Source: a virus. From it: DNA of 22,856 nt. Position numbers and translations under genes: made by a program. The stretch's first letter is position 1. Every line of letters begins with the position of its first letter. The notes below the pieces were generated by a model, which worked only from the letters and a program-made list of their open reading frames with translations, did no database searches and was not told the origin of the DNA. Location: positions 1 through 22,856 of the IMG/VR virus record IMGVR_UViG_3300020470_002954. The stretch is one strand, 5' to 3'. Below are positions 15,033-22,856 of the stretch, piece after piece.

Positions 15033-18000
15033 ATGGCACAAAAAACAAATTTAAATATAAGTCCATATTATGATGATTTTGATTCTGAAAAGAATTTTTA
15101 TAAGGTTTTGTATAAACCAGGATTTCCAGTTCAAGCCAGAGAATTAACTGGTACACAATCTATCTTACAAAATCAAATACAATCTTTTGGTGATAATATA
15201 TTCAAAGAAGGATCTGTTGTTATTCCTGGTAATATTGCATATGATGGACAATTTTCTGCTGTTAAATTAGATATAGAAAATTATGGTATAGATATTTCAC
15301 TTTATATTAAAGATTTTATAGGTAAAAAAATTACAGGAAGAGTATCAGGAATAAATGCTATTATTAAATATGTTGCTTTACCTGGTGTTGATGCTGTTGA
15401 TGATGTGACAATTTATGTCACATATACGAGTGGAGATAATAATAATGAGTTAAAACCTTTTATTGATGGTGAGCAATTAGTTTGTTCCGATAGTATTACT
15501 TATGGAAATACTACAATAAATGCTGGAACTCCATTTGCATCTTTAATTTCTTCTGATGCAACATCTATTGGATCTGCTGCATTTATTAAAAAAGGTGTTT
15601 ATTTTATAAGAGGATATTTTGTAAATGTTACTGATCAAACTATCATTTTAGATTATTATACTAATACACCATCCTACAGAGTTGGGTTAAGAATTGATGA
15701 ATTAATTATTAATGCAAAAGATGATAATTCATTATATGATAATGCAAAAGGTTTTAATAATTTTTCTGCTCCTGGTGCAGATAGATTAAAAATTAATTTG
15801 GTTTTAACTAAAAAATCTATAGATGATCAAGATGATACTGATTTTGTTGAGTTACTTAGAGTAAAAAATGGAAAGATTAAGATAATAAATGCTAAATCTC
15901 AATATAATAAAGTTAGAGATTGGATAGCAGCAAGAACTTTTGATGAATCTGGAGATTATACTGTAAATCCATTTAAGATGTCAGTATTGGATTCATTAAA
16001 CGATAATTTAGGTAATGGTGGATTGTTCTATAAAGATGAAAAAACAGATCAATTAAATTCCCCATCTGAAGATTTAATGTGTGTAAGAGTTTCTGATGGA
16101 AGGGCATATGTTCAAGGATATGATATTGATAAAGTTGGAACTACTATAATTGATGTTGAAAAACCAAGAGATGTTGGAATTAACAGTACCGCAAGTGTTA
16201 ATTTTAATATGGGTAGTGTTATTAGAGTTAACAATGTATCTGGTGTACCGAAGCAGGGTGCATTAGTTGAATTTTATGATGGATTTGGACAAAGTGGTAA
16301 TAATATAGGTAGTGCAAGGGCATATAATCTTAGTTTAAGAAATGAAGAATATTCTGATGCTTCGACTGTTTGGGATTTAAGATTATTTGATGTACAAACA
16401 ACAACTCAAATTACATTAAATTCTGATATTTCACCATCTGATTTACCAGATTCTTCTTTTGTTAAAGGAAAAAGTAGTGGTGCTAGTGGATATTCTGTAG
16501 GTACTCTTGCAGCTGACACAAAAAGAATTGATTTAAATCAAACTACAGGAACTTTCTCTAAAGGTGAACAGATAGAAATAAATGGTGTAGAATTTCCTAG
16601 AATTATTGGTATAGCTACTGCAAATAGTACACAATCAATTAAATCTGTAAAATCAACTTCTGCTAACTTTCCAAACTTTACAGCAGATTCGAATTTAGAT
16701 ATATTCCAAATTCCAAATGGAATATCTGATTGTATGATTTCTGGTGGTTCAGGTTCTCCAGGTATTGCTACTATAACTTCTGGTGCGAAGCAATTTAGTG
16801 GACTTAGACCAGGATCTACAATAATATATCAAAAAGGAAATAATGGAGGTGGGGATCCTACTTACAATAAAGTTAAATCTATAGGTGTTGGTAATACAAA
16901 TATAGTTGTAGAAGCAATAACTCCAAGCATACCTGGTGTTTTTGATGGTAGTTTACCAACTAGTGCATCAACAACACAATCACCAATGAAAATGAGTGTT
17001 GGTGCACCAATAATAAGAGGAAGTGGTATTTTACATGCACCATTAGGTAATAGAAATGTATCTACAGTTGATCTTTCAAATTCTAATTTAAGGGTTACTA
17101 AACAATTAACTGGTTTGACTATTGGATCTCCAGGAGTTGCTAACCAACTTCTTGTTAATGTTAGTGATGTTACTGGACAATATACAGAAATTACTTCAGA
17201 TGCAACATTTGAACCTTTTGATGAAGAAAGATATTCTGTTCATTATAGTGGTGGTGGAACAGGTTCAATTACAGAAGATACATTTAAATATCAGTTAAAT
17301 GGTAGTAGAATTACCATTGATGGTTTGACTGATGGTAATAATAATATTCTTACAACATCTGTTAAGAAAAGGGGTATTAAAAGTAAGATAAAGAATTATA
17401 ATAAGAGTAAGATGGTAGATATTGTATATTCAAAATATGCAAAATCTGGTGATGTCGCAATTGGTATTGGTGCTTCTACAATTGCAGATGGTCTTACATA
17501 TGATAAGAGATATGGTTTAAGAGTTCAAGATGAAAAGATATCATTAAACTATCCAGATGTAGCTAAATTTATAGCAGTCTATGAATCTATTGATGGTGAA
17601 CAACCAACTTTAGATGAATTTAAATTTAGTAGTACTGCTAATGTCCAATTAAATGCTATTTTAGGTGAAAATGTTGTTGGGTATAACTCTAAGGCAATTG
17701 CTAGAGTAGTAAATAAATCATCTACAGATGTTAATACATTAGGAATTGTTTATTTGACAAATACTCGTTTTACAGAGGGAGAAGCCGTCAATTTTGATGA
17801 GTCTAATATTGATACCAACATCGAAGCAATAACTAATGGTACATATAAAGATGTTACAAATTCATTCAAATTAGATAAGGGTCAAAAAGATCAATATTAT
17901 GATTATTCTTCCATCATTAGAACTAGAGGATCATCAGAACCTTCTAGTAGATTATTAGTTATTTTTGATTATTATTCTATTACATCTGATGATGATGGTG

Positions 18001-21000
18001 ATTTATTTACAGCATTGAGTTATGATTCTGATAGATTTCAATATGATATTCCTAATATTGGTCAATCTGGTATAAGAGCAACAGATACTATTGATCTTAG
18101 ACCAAGAGTACCTGTATATGATAATAGTACCAATACTTTATCACCTTTTGCTTTTAATACTAGAAGTTTTTCAATAAAACAATATCTAATATCAAATGAA
18201 AATGCAGATCTTGGATATGAATTTTATCTTCCAAGAATTGATAAAGTCTATTTAAATAAATTTGGTGAATTTATTTACCAGAAAGGAACATCTGAGATGG
18301 ATCCTAAACCTCCTGTAAGGACAGATGACCTAATGGAGTTGGCCACAATAAATCTACCTCCATATTTGTATGATACACAATCGGCAAAATTATCTTTAAT
18401 TGATAATAGAAGATTTACTATGAGGGATATTGGTAATATTGATGATAGAGTTTCAAATTTAGAAGAAGTTACAACATTATCTTTGTTGGAAAATAATGTA
18501 CAAACACTTCAAATTCAAGATTCAGAAGGTAGGAATAGATTTAAGACAGGATTTTTTGTTGATCCATTTAAAAATTATTCATCAATTAGTGCATTATCTA
18601 GAGTTCAAATTAATCCACAATCACAAGAATTAATTCCAGTACGTTCTAGAAATACTCTTGCATCTCAAGTAACACCTAAATTATCTACAACATCAGCAAC
18701 TCTTGATTTTAATAGTGATTTTGATTTATTTGATGGAAATGTTCAAAAAACTGGTGATGCTGTAACTTTAAAATATGATGAGGAGGTGTGGTTTGGTCAA
18801 TATTATGCAACAACACTTAAGGATGGTTCACTTGGAGTTATAAATGTAAACCCATATGAACTTCCTGCATTAGCAGCTAATGTTGAATTGCAACCAAATA
18901 TAGATATTTGGACAAGAACACATCAATTAGAAGATAATGTTATTAGACAAGATGGAACTGATAGTAGAGTACAGTTAAATTTATCGGCTAGTGGTAATAT
19001 TGATTTGGGTGAAGCATTTATAGATACAAGTAGTAGTGAGCATATTAGAACGAGACATAGATCTATTGTTGCTGGAACATTTTTTGATGATTTAGGTATG
19101 ACCCCTGCTCAGTTGCAAGGTAGTACTAATTTGAGTGCTTCTGATTCAATAACTGTTAGTAATACTGATACATCATTTCAAAATAGATTAATATCATCTT
19201 CATCTGAAGATCATATGAGATCTAGAAATACTGAGTTTAAAGCAAGTGGATTTGCTTCAAATGTAAAAACTTACTTATTCTTAGATGGGCAAAAAATAGA
19301 AGATGTTACACCAAAATTATTAGCAATATCTTCTTCTGTTGGTGGTGATTATGGTGCAACTAAAGCATTTACGATTGGTGAAACTGTAAGTGTAGAAGAT
19401 CCATCAACTTCAAAAGAAATTATGACATTTAGAGTTTGTACTCCAAATCATAAAGATGGTCCATATAATAATCCAACTGAAACATATTTAAATGATCCAT
19501 ATACCAATTCTCCAATTTCAAATACTTCCTATACATTAACATCTCCTACTTTAAATATTGATACTAGAGCATTAGCCGAAGAAGCTCAAGGAGATTATAA
19601 TGGTTATATAGTTGCAAATGCAAAATTAATTGGACAAGAAAGTGGTGCTGTAGCATATGTAAAGGATTGGAATAATAATAAAATGATTACTGATGATTAT
19701 GGTGATATAATTGGAACTTTCTTTTTAAGAGATCCAAATTCTATTCCTCAACCATCTGTAAAAATTACAACAGGAAGAAAAACTGTTAGAGTAACAACAA
19801 GTCCTACAAATCTAAATGTTTTACCAGGATCAAGACCTGATGTTGTTATAGCAGAAGGTGTATATACTGCAACAGGATCATTTGAAACCTGGCAGAATGA
19901 TAGATTTATTAGAACTGATACAACTACAGTTGATGTAAATGCTGATTTTTCTGTAAGTGCACAAGGATCAGTATCTCGTAGACATATTACACATCGTACA
20001 GTTGAATATTATGATCCCGTTGCACAAACCTTTGTTGTTGGTGGTAATGTTGAAGCACCTTCTGCAGTAGGTGCAAATGAAGACTTAAATGGTTTATTCT
20101 TAACTGCAGTTGAGGTGTTCTTTGCTTCTATAGACACTGAAGTAAATTCACCTATAAGATGTGAAATAAGGTCTACAACGGGTGATGCACGTCCTTCTAG
20201 GACTCTTATGGGTAGAAGTAGAACATTATACCCATTCACAACTGATTCTAATGGTAATCGTATTCAAAATATACAAACCGATGATACCAATGCCAGTGTA
20301 GGAACTAAATTCACATTCCCAGAACCAATATTCCTACCACCAGGACAATCATATGCGTTTGTTTTGGTTGCAGAAAGAAGTGTTGCATATACAGTCTGGT
20401 TGGGTGAACATGGACAGAAAGCAGTTAATGCAGCAACTATTCCTGGATCAACTGGTGAAAGTCCAACATATTCTAGACAATATGGTTCTGGAGCACTATT
20501 TAAATCTCAAAATGGTGCATTATGGACAGAAGATCAAACACAAGATTTAAAATTTATTCTTTACAGAGCTAAATTTACTTCTTCTACAGGATCAGTATTC
20601 TTTAATAATCCTAATTTGAGTGAGAGTAATGGGTATATTTCACAATTAAGAAATAACCCAATAAGAACTTTACCAAAAACAGGAAGCATTACAATACCTC
20701 GTTATGCAGAAGGTTCTGGATCAGGGGATGATAATAAGTTAGAACTTCGTATTCAACCAGGTAGAAAACTTGTTGCAGGACCCCAAGATAATAGTACAGC
20801 AGTTGTTGATTCTGTTGGAGATAAAGCTACTGCAGTTTCTGTTGCTTCTACAGGAACAAATTATAAACCATCACAAACTAATACAGTTGTAGATACATAT
20901 ACTATAACTGGAAAGGGAAGTGGTTTAAAACTAGCAGTTAATACAGATGCATCTGGTTATGTTAGTGGTGTATCAATTAATGGTACTAATACAGGATCTG

Positions 21001-22676
21001 GATATAAACCTGGTGATGTAGTTGGTATTGTAACTACACAGATGGAAGGTGATAGAGGTAGAGGTGCTGAAATTAATGTTACTTCTGGTGCACCAGGATC
21101 TATGGATACAATATATTTGACAGATATTCAAGGAGATTCAAGTGCTAGTGGTAGTTGGAAACCAGGTGGTGCTTTCTCATTAAAATATGTTAAGGATGAT
21201 GGTACAGTTTATGCTCCTCAAGCAAGTGGTGCTGATATAGGAGTTTCAGCATTCAATGCTGATGGTGGAATAAATGATGGTCAGACTTTTAGAGTTAATC
21301 ACTTTGATCATGGTATGTATTCTGATACTAATAAAGTAGAAATACGTGATCTTCAGACAGATACACCATCTACAGTATTAACAGCAAATTTATTACAAAA
21401 TGAAACAAGTACAATTAGTGTTGCTTCTACTTTGCCATTCCAATATTTTGAAGGAATTGAGGTTAATGGAAATACAAATTACATAGGATATGTAAAAATT
21501 GGTAATGAGATTATTGGTTATCAGGATGCAAATGCTACTGGATTGGTTATTGCTGCATCAACAGATGGTAGAGGAATAGATAATTCAATTATTGTTCCTC
21601 ATGAAATAGGTGATAGAGTTGAAAAATATGAATTAGGTGGAGTTTCTATGAGAAGAATGGTGATAAATGGTGGACAGGATATTAGTAATGAAGAAATTGG
21701 ACTTGATCATTATCATGTTAAAATTGATACTTCTACTAATGGACAGATTAGAAATATAGATAAAGACTATCCTTCTAATAATAAACAACCACAATTATCA
21801 TTCAAGAATGATTCTTTTGTTGGTGGTTCAGAAGTTAAAGCATCTAGAAATATAGCATATTCTGCTATAGTTCCTAGATATGATACTATTACTCCAAGTG
21901 GAGTTGATGGATCATCTACTAGTATAACTGCTAGTATAAGAAGTGTTAGTGGATCTAGTGTAGATGGAACAGAAGTATCTTTTAATGATCAAGGATATCA
22001 GGATGTTCAATTAAATGCATATAATAGTCTTAATGATGTTTCAATCGTTGCATCTAAAGTTAATGAAAATGAATATCTAACAAATTTACCTAGAAATAAA
22101 TCATTCACTACGGTATTGAATTTTACATCAAATAATGATTACCTATCACCAATGGTTTATATTGGAGAATCTAGTACTGAATTTATAAATCATCGTTTAA
22201 ACAATCCAATAGGATCTGATAATTATTCTACTGATAATAGAGTAAATACAACTATTGAAGATCCTCATAGTGCAGTTTATTATTCAAATACAATTAGATT
22301 AAGTAAACCTGCCACATCATTGAAAATTTTACTATCTGCATTTAGACCAGAAAATTCTGATATCAGAGTTTTATATCGTTTATCTAGATTAGATTCAAGT
22401 GAAGTTAGTTCAGAATTTGAATTGTTCCCTGGATATAAAAATCTCATTGATAATAATGAAGATGGTTTTGGTGATATTGTAATTGATGAGAATAAAAATG
22501 ATGGTAGATCAGATTCCTTTGTTGGTCTTAGTGTTAGTGATGAATTTAAAGAATATCAATATACTGCAGATAATCTTGATTTATTTAATGGATATACAAT
22601 TAAAATCGTTATGTCTGGTACTAATCAAGCAAAACCACCAAGAATTAAGGAACTTAGGAGTATTGCTATACGATGA
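15033..22676 (+). CDS. Large DUF4815-like baseplate/tail structural protein
   Basis: This 2547-residue protein has a DUF4815-like N-terminus: NISPYYDDFD (8-17), FPVQARELTGTQSILQNQI (31-49) and FGDNIFKEGSVVIPGN (52-67). The related part SFKLDKGQKDQYYDYSSIIR lies near 943, with DTIDLRPRVPVYDN near 1020. Residues about 1130-1175 carry RDIGNIDDRVSNLEE, a short possible coiled coil, then LQIQDSEGRNRFKTGFFVD. Residues about 1330-1410 hold two S-S-E-(D)-H-x-R-x-R motifs. Residues about 1661-1790 begin DPVAQTFVVGG and contain FLTAVEVFFASIDTEV, KFTFPEPIFLPPGQSYAFVL and YTVWLGEHG, a beta-domain common in phage tail proteins. GG-x-GY and T-GF/IGNEI modules follow, and a conserved-looking tail ends in RIKELRSIAIR. 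In position it corresponds to T4 genes 9/10, so a peripheral baseplate or fibre-attachment role is inferred. The ATG at 15033 follows the gp8 stop by six bases; the leader is A-rich, with no Shine-Dalgarno. Confidence 0.93.
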   Translation: MAQKTNLNISPYYDDFDSEKNFYKVLYKPGFPVQARELTGTQSILQNQIQSFGDNIFKEGSVVIPGNIAYDGQFSAVKLDIENYGIDISLYIKDFIGKKITGRVSGINAIIKYVALPGVDAVDDVTIYVTYTSGDNNNELKPFIDGEQLVCSDSITYGNTTINAGTPFASLISSDATSIGSAAFIKKGVYFIRGYFVNVTDQTIILDYYTNTPSYRVGLRIDELIINAKDDNSLYDNAKGFNNFSAPGADRLKINLVLTKKSIDDQDDTDFVELLRVKNGKIKIINAKSQYNKVRDWIAARTFDESGDYTVNPFKMSVLDSLNDNLGNGGLFYKDEKTDQLNSPSEDLMCVRVSDGRAYVQGYDIDKVGTTIIDVEKPRDVGINSTASVNFNMGSVIRVNNVSGVPKQGALVEFYDGFGQSGNNIGSARAYNLSLRNEEYSDASTVWDLRLFDVQTTTQITLNSDISPSDLPDSSFVKGKSSGASGYSVGTLAADTKRIDLNQTTGTFSKGEQIEINGVEFPRIIGIATANSTQSIKSVKSTSANFPNFTADSNLDIFQIPNGISDCMISGGSGSPGIATITSGAKQFSGLRPGSTIIYQKGNNGGGDPTYNKVKSIGVGNTNIVVEAITPSIPGVFDGSLPTSASTTQSPMKMSVGAPIIRGSGILHAPLGNRNVSTVDLSNSNLRVTKQLTGLTIGSPGVANQLLVNVSDVTGQYTEITSDATFEPFDEERYSVHYSGGGTGSITEDTFKYQLNGSRITIDGLTDGNNNILTTSVKKRGIKSKIKNYNKSKMVDIVYSKYAKSGDVAIGIGASTIADGLTYDKRYGLRVQDEKISLNYPDVAKFIAVYESIDGEQPTLDEFKFSSTANVQLNAILGENVVGYNSKAIARVVNKSSTDVNTLGIVYLTNTRFTEGEAVNFDESNIDTNIEAITNGTYKDVTNSFKLDKGQKDQYYDYSSIIRTRGSSEPSSRLLVIFDYYSITSDDDGDLFTALSYDSDRFQYDIPNIGQSGIRATDTIDLRPRVPVYDNSTNTLSPFAFNTRSFSIKQYLISNENADLGYEFYLPRIDKVYLNKFGEFIYQKGTSEMDPKPPVRTDDLMELATINLPPYLYDTQSAKLSLIDNRRFTMRDIGNIDDRVSNLEEVTTLSLLENNVQTLQIQDSEGRNRFKTGFFVDPFKNYSSISALSRVQINPQSQELIPVRSRNTLASQVTPKLSTTSATLDFNSDFDLFDGNVQKTGDAVTLKYDEEVWFGQYYATTLKDGSLGVINVNPYELPALAANVELQPNIDIWTRTHQLEDNVIRQDGTDSRVQLNLSASGNIDLGEAFIDTSSSEHIRTRHRSIVAGTFFDDLGMTPAQLQGSTNLSASDSITVSNTDTSFQNRLISSSSEDHMRSRNTEFKASGFASNVKTYLFLDGQKIEDVTPKLLAISSSVGGDYGATKAFTIGETVSVEDPSTSKEIMTFRVCTPNHKDGPYNNPTETYLNDPYTNSPISNTSYTLTSPTLNIDTRALAEEAQGDYNGYIVANAKLIGQESGAVAYVKDWNNNKMITDDYGDIIGTFFLRDPNSIPQPSVKITTGRKTVRVTTSPTNLNVLPGSRPDVVIAEGVYTATGSFETWQNDRFIRTDTTTVDVNADFSVSAQGSVSRRHITHRTVEYYDPVAQTFVVGGNVEAPSAVGANEDLNGLFLTAVEVFFASIDTEVNSPIRCEIRSTTGDARPSRTLMGRSRTLYPFTTDSNGNRIQNIQTDDTNASVGTKFTFPEPIFLPPGQSYAFVLVAERSVAYTVWLGEHGQKAVNAATIPGSTGESPTYSRQYGSGALFKSQNGALWTEDQTQDLKFILYRAKFTSSTGSVFFNNPNLSESNGYISQLRNNPIRTLPKTGSITIPRYAEGSGSGDDNKLELRIQPGRKLVAGPQDNSTAVVDSVGDKATAVSVASTGTNYKPSQTNTVVDTYTITGKGSGLKLAVNTDASGYVSGVSINGTNTGSGYKPGDVVGIVTTQMEGDRGRGAEINVTSGAPGSMDTIYLTDIQGDSSASGSWKPGGAFSLKYVKDDGTVYAPQASGADIGVSAFNADGGINDGQTFRVNHFDHGMYSDTNKVEIRDLQTDTPSTVLTANLLQNETSTISVASTLPFQYFEGIEVNGNTNYIGYVKIGNEIIGYQDANATGLVIAASTDGRGIDNSIIVPHEIGDRVEKYELGGVSMRRMVINGGQDISNEEIGLDHYHVKIDTSTNGQIRNIDKDYPSNNKQPQLSFKNDSFVGGSEVKASRNIAYSAIVPRYDTITPSGVDGSSTSITASIRSVSGSSVDGTEVSFNDQGYQDVQLNAYNSLNDVSIVASKVNENEYLTNLPRNKSFTTVLNFTSNNDYLSPMVYIGESSTEFINHRLNNPIGSDNYSTDNRVNTTIEDPHSAVYYSNTIRLSKPATSLKILLSAFRPENSDIRVLYRLSRLDSSEVSSEFELFPGYKNLIDNNEDGFGDIVIDENKNDGRSDSFVGLSVSDEFKEYQYTADNLDLFNGYTIKIVMSGTNQAKPPRIKELRSIAIR
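19029..19260 (+). repeat. Duplicated S-S-E-H-x-R-x-R motif in the DUF4815-like protein
   Basis: SSSEHIRTRHRSIVAGTF begins at 19029 and SSEDHMRSRNTEFKASGF at 19200; their key His codons are 19041 and 19212, 57 codons apart. The second copy is followed by LFLDGQKIEDVTP. It fits a 'MRxRxxxFxAxG ... FFDGxxVT' string that I recall from related phage proteins, so the first copy looks like a diverged duplicate. Confidence 0.55.
20820..21060 (+). repeat. GG-x-GY type modules in the DUF4815-like protein
   Basis: VSVASTGTNYKPSQTNTV, then GKGSGLKLAV, then VSINGTNTGSGYKPGDVVGI reproduce the two-turn layout of the module seen in gp8 and in the giant protein, with K-P replacing the usual x-x-P position. 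It follows the DPVAQTF domain and precedes the T-GF/IGNEI module. Confidence 0.6.
21385..21645 (+). repeat. T-LPF / IGNEIIGY module in the DUF4815-like protein
   Basis: ETSTISVASTLPF, GYVKIGNEIIGYQ, a Gly/Thr segment, GRGIDNSIIVPHEIGDRVEK and VSMRRM follow the same order as the module at 9223-9500 of the giant gene (LKIGNEYMRV, VAVERGSVGTAKSNHENGD). The shared tail 'RG-x-(x) ... H-x-x-G-D-x-V' makes these two the closest pair across the genes. Confidence 0.6.
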
Positions 22677-22856
22677 TTAAAGTTGAAGGACATACACATC
22701 TTTATAGAGATGAAAAAACTGGAGCAATAGTTAATTGTGATGATAATGGTTATGATAACTATATTAAATCTCTAAATTATAGAGAAAAAAAGGATAGGGA
22801 ATTGAGTGATCTTAGAAAGGATATTGATGAAATCAAGGATTCTTTAGCAAAATTAA
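22673..22856 (+). CDS. Small coiled-coil protein, 3' partial
   Basis: The ATG at 22673 overlaps the preceding TGA as ATGA, which suggests translational coupling. An AGGAG at 22656-22660 lies 12 bases before the ATG, a long but possible spacing, and is the only Shine-Dalgarno-like site among the three visible starts. Sixty-one complete codons are visible with no stop before the window end. The N-terminal part reads MIKVEGHTHLYRDEKTGAIV then NCDDNGYDNYIKS. Residues 40-61 form a charged helix with Leu/Ile at 44, 47, 51, 54, 58 and 61, a perfect 3-4 heptad pattern. I recall short proteins of this type after large tail genes in marine T4-like phages, but no function is known to me. It could be a small oligomerising virion protein or an assembly factor. 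Confidence 0.85.
   Translation, partial: MIKVEGHTHLYRDEKTGAIVNCDDNGYDNYIKSLNYREKKDRELSDLRKDIDEIKDSLAKL

Noticed and set aside
22192-22199. TATAAATC late-promoter-like sequence (similar near-matches at 2170, 11954 and 12011)
   Set aside because: Near-matches are expected by chance in this AT-rich coding DNA, and none lies before a gene start.
1-22856. Host-derived metabolic genes, tRNAs or an integration site
   Set aside because: Every substantial plus-strand frame is structural, no cloverleaf-like segment was seen, and no gap is longer than 44 bases.

Overview
This window is part of the late structural (tail baseplate) gene cluster of a T4-like contractile-tailed phage. The DNA is strongly AT-rich (roughly 30% G+C by eye) and Arg is mostly AGA. 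All coding is on the + strand, densely packed, with gaps of 0 to 44 bases. The AT richness and the phage-type proteins suggest a marine myovirus of a low-GC host, such as a cyanophage or pelagiphage relative. The host cannot be fixed from this segment: there is no tRNA, no metabolic gene and no attachment site.

Layout. (1) Bases 1-13341 are the 3' part of one giant gene, with at least 4446 codons and its 5' end outside the window. It is a mosaic of repeated beta-type modules around several phage-conserved blocks, including a YHYH-like domain. (2) A 44-base gap holds the only perfect T4-type late promoter motif I found, TATAAATA. (3) Bases 13386-15026 encode the baseplate wedge protein gp8, enlarged relative to T4 gp8. 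(4) Bases 15033-22676 encode a 2547-residue structural protein with a DUF4815-like N-terminus and a large composite C-terminal half. (5) A small coiled-coil protein starts at 22673, overlaps the previous stop as ATGA, and runs off the window end.

How the genes fit together. In T4 the order is 6-7-8-9-10. gp8 is recognisable here, so the giant gene sits in the gene 7 position and the DUF4815-like gene in the gene 9/10 position. All three large proteins carry copies of the same GG-x-GY module, which suggests they diversify by shuffling and duplicating shared exterior modules. The novelty here is in architecture (extreme size, tandem repeats, module sharing and a YHYH-like domain in a virion protein), not in a separate defence or metabolic system. 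The reverse strand shows no credible gene.
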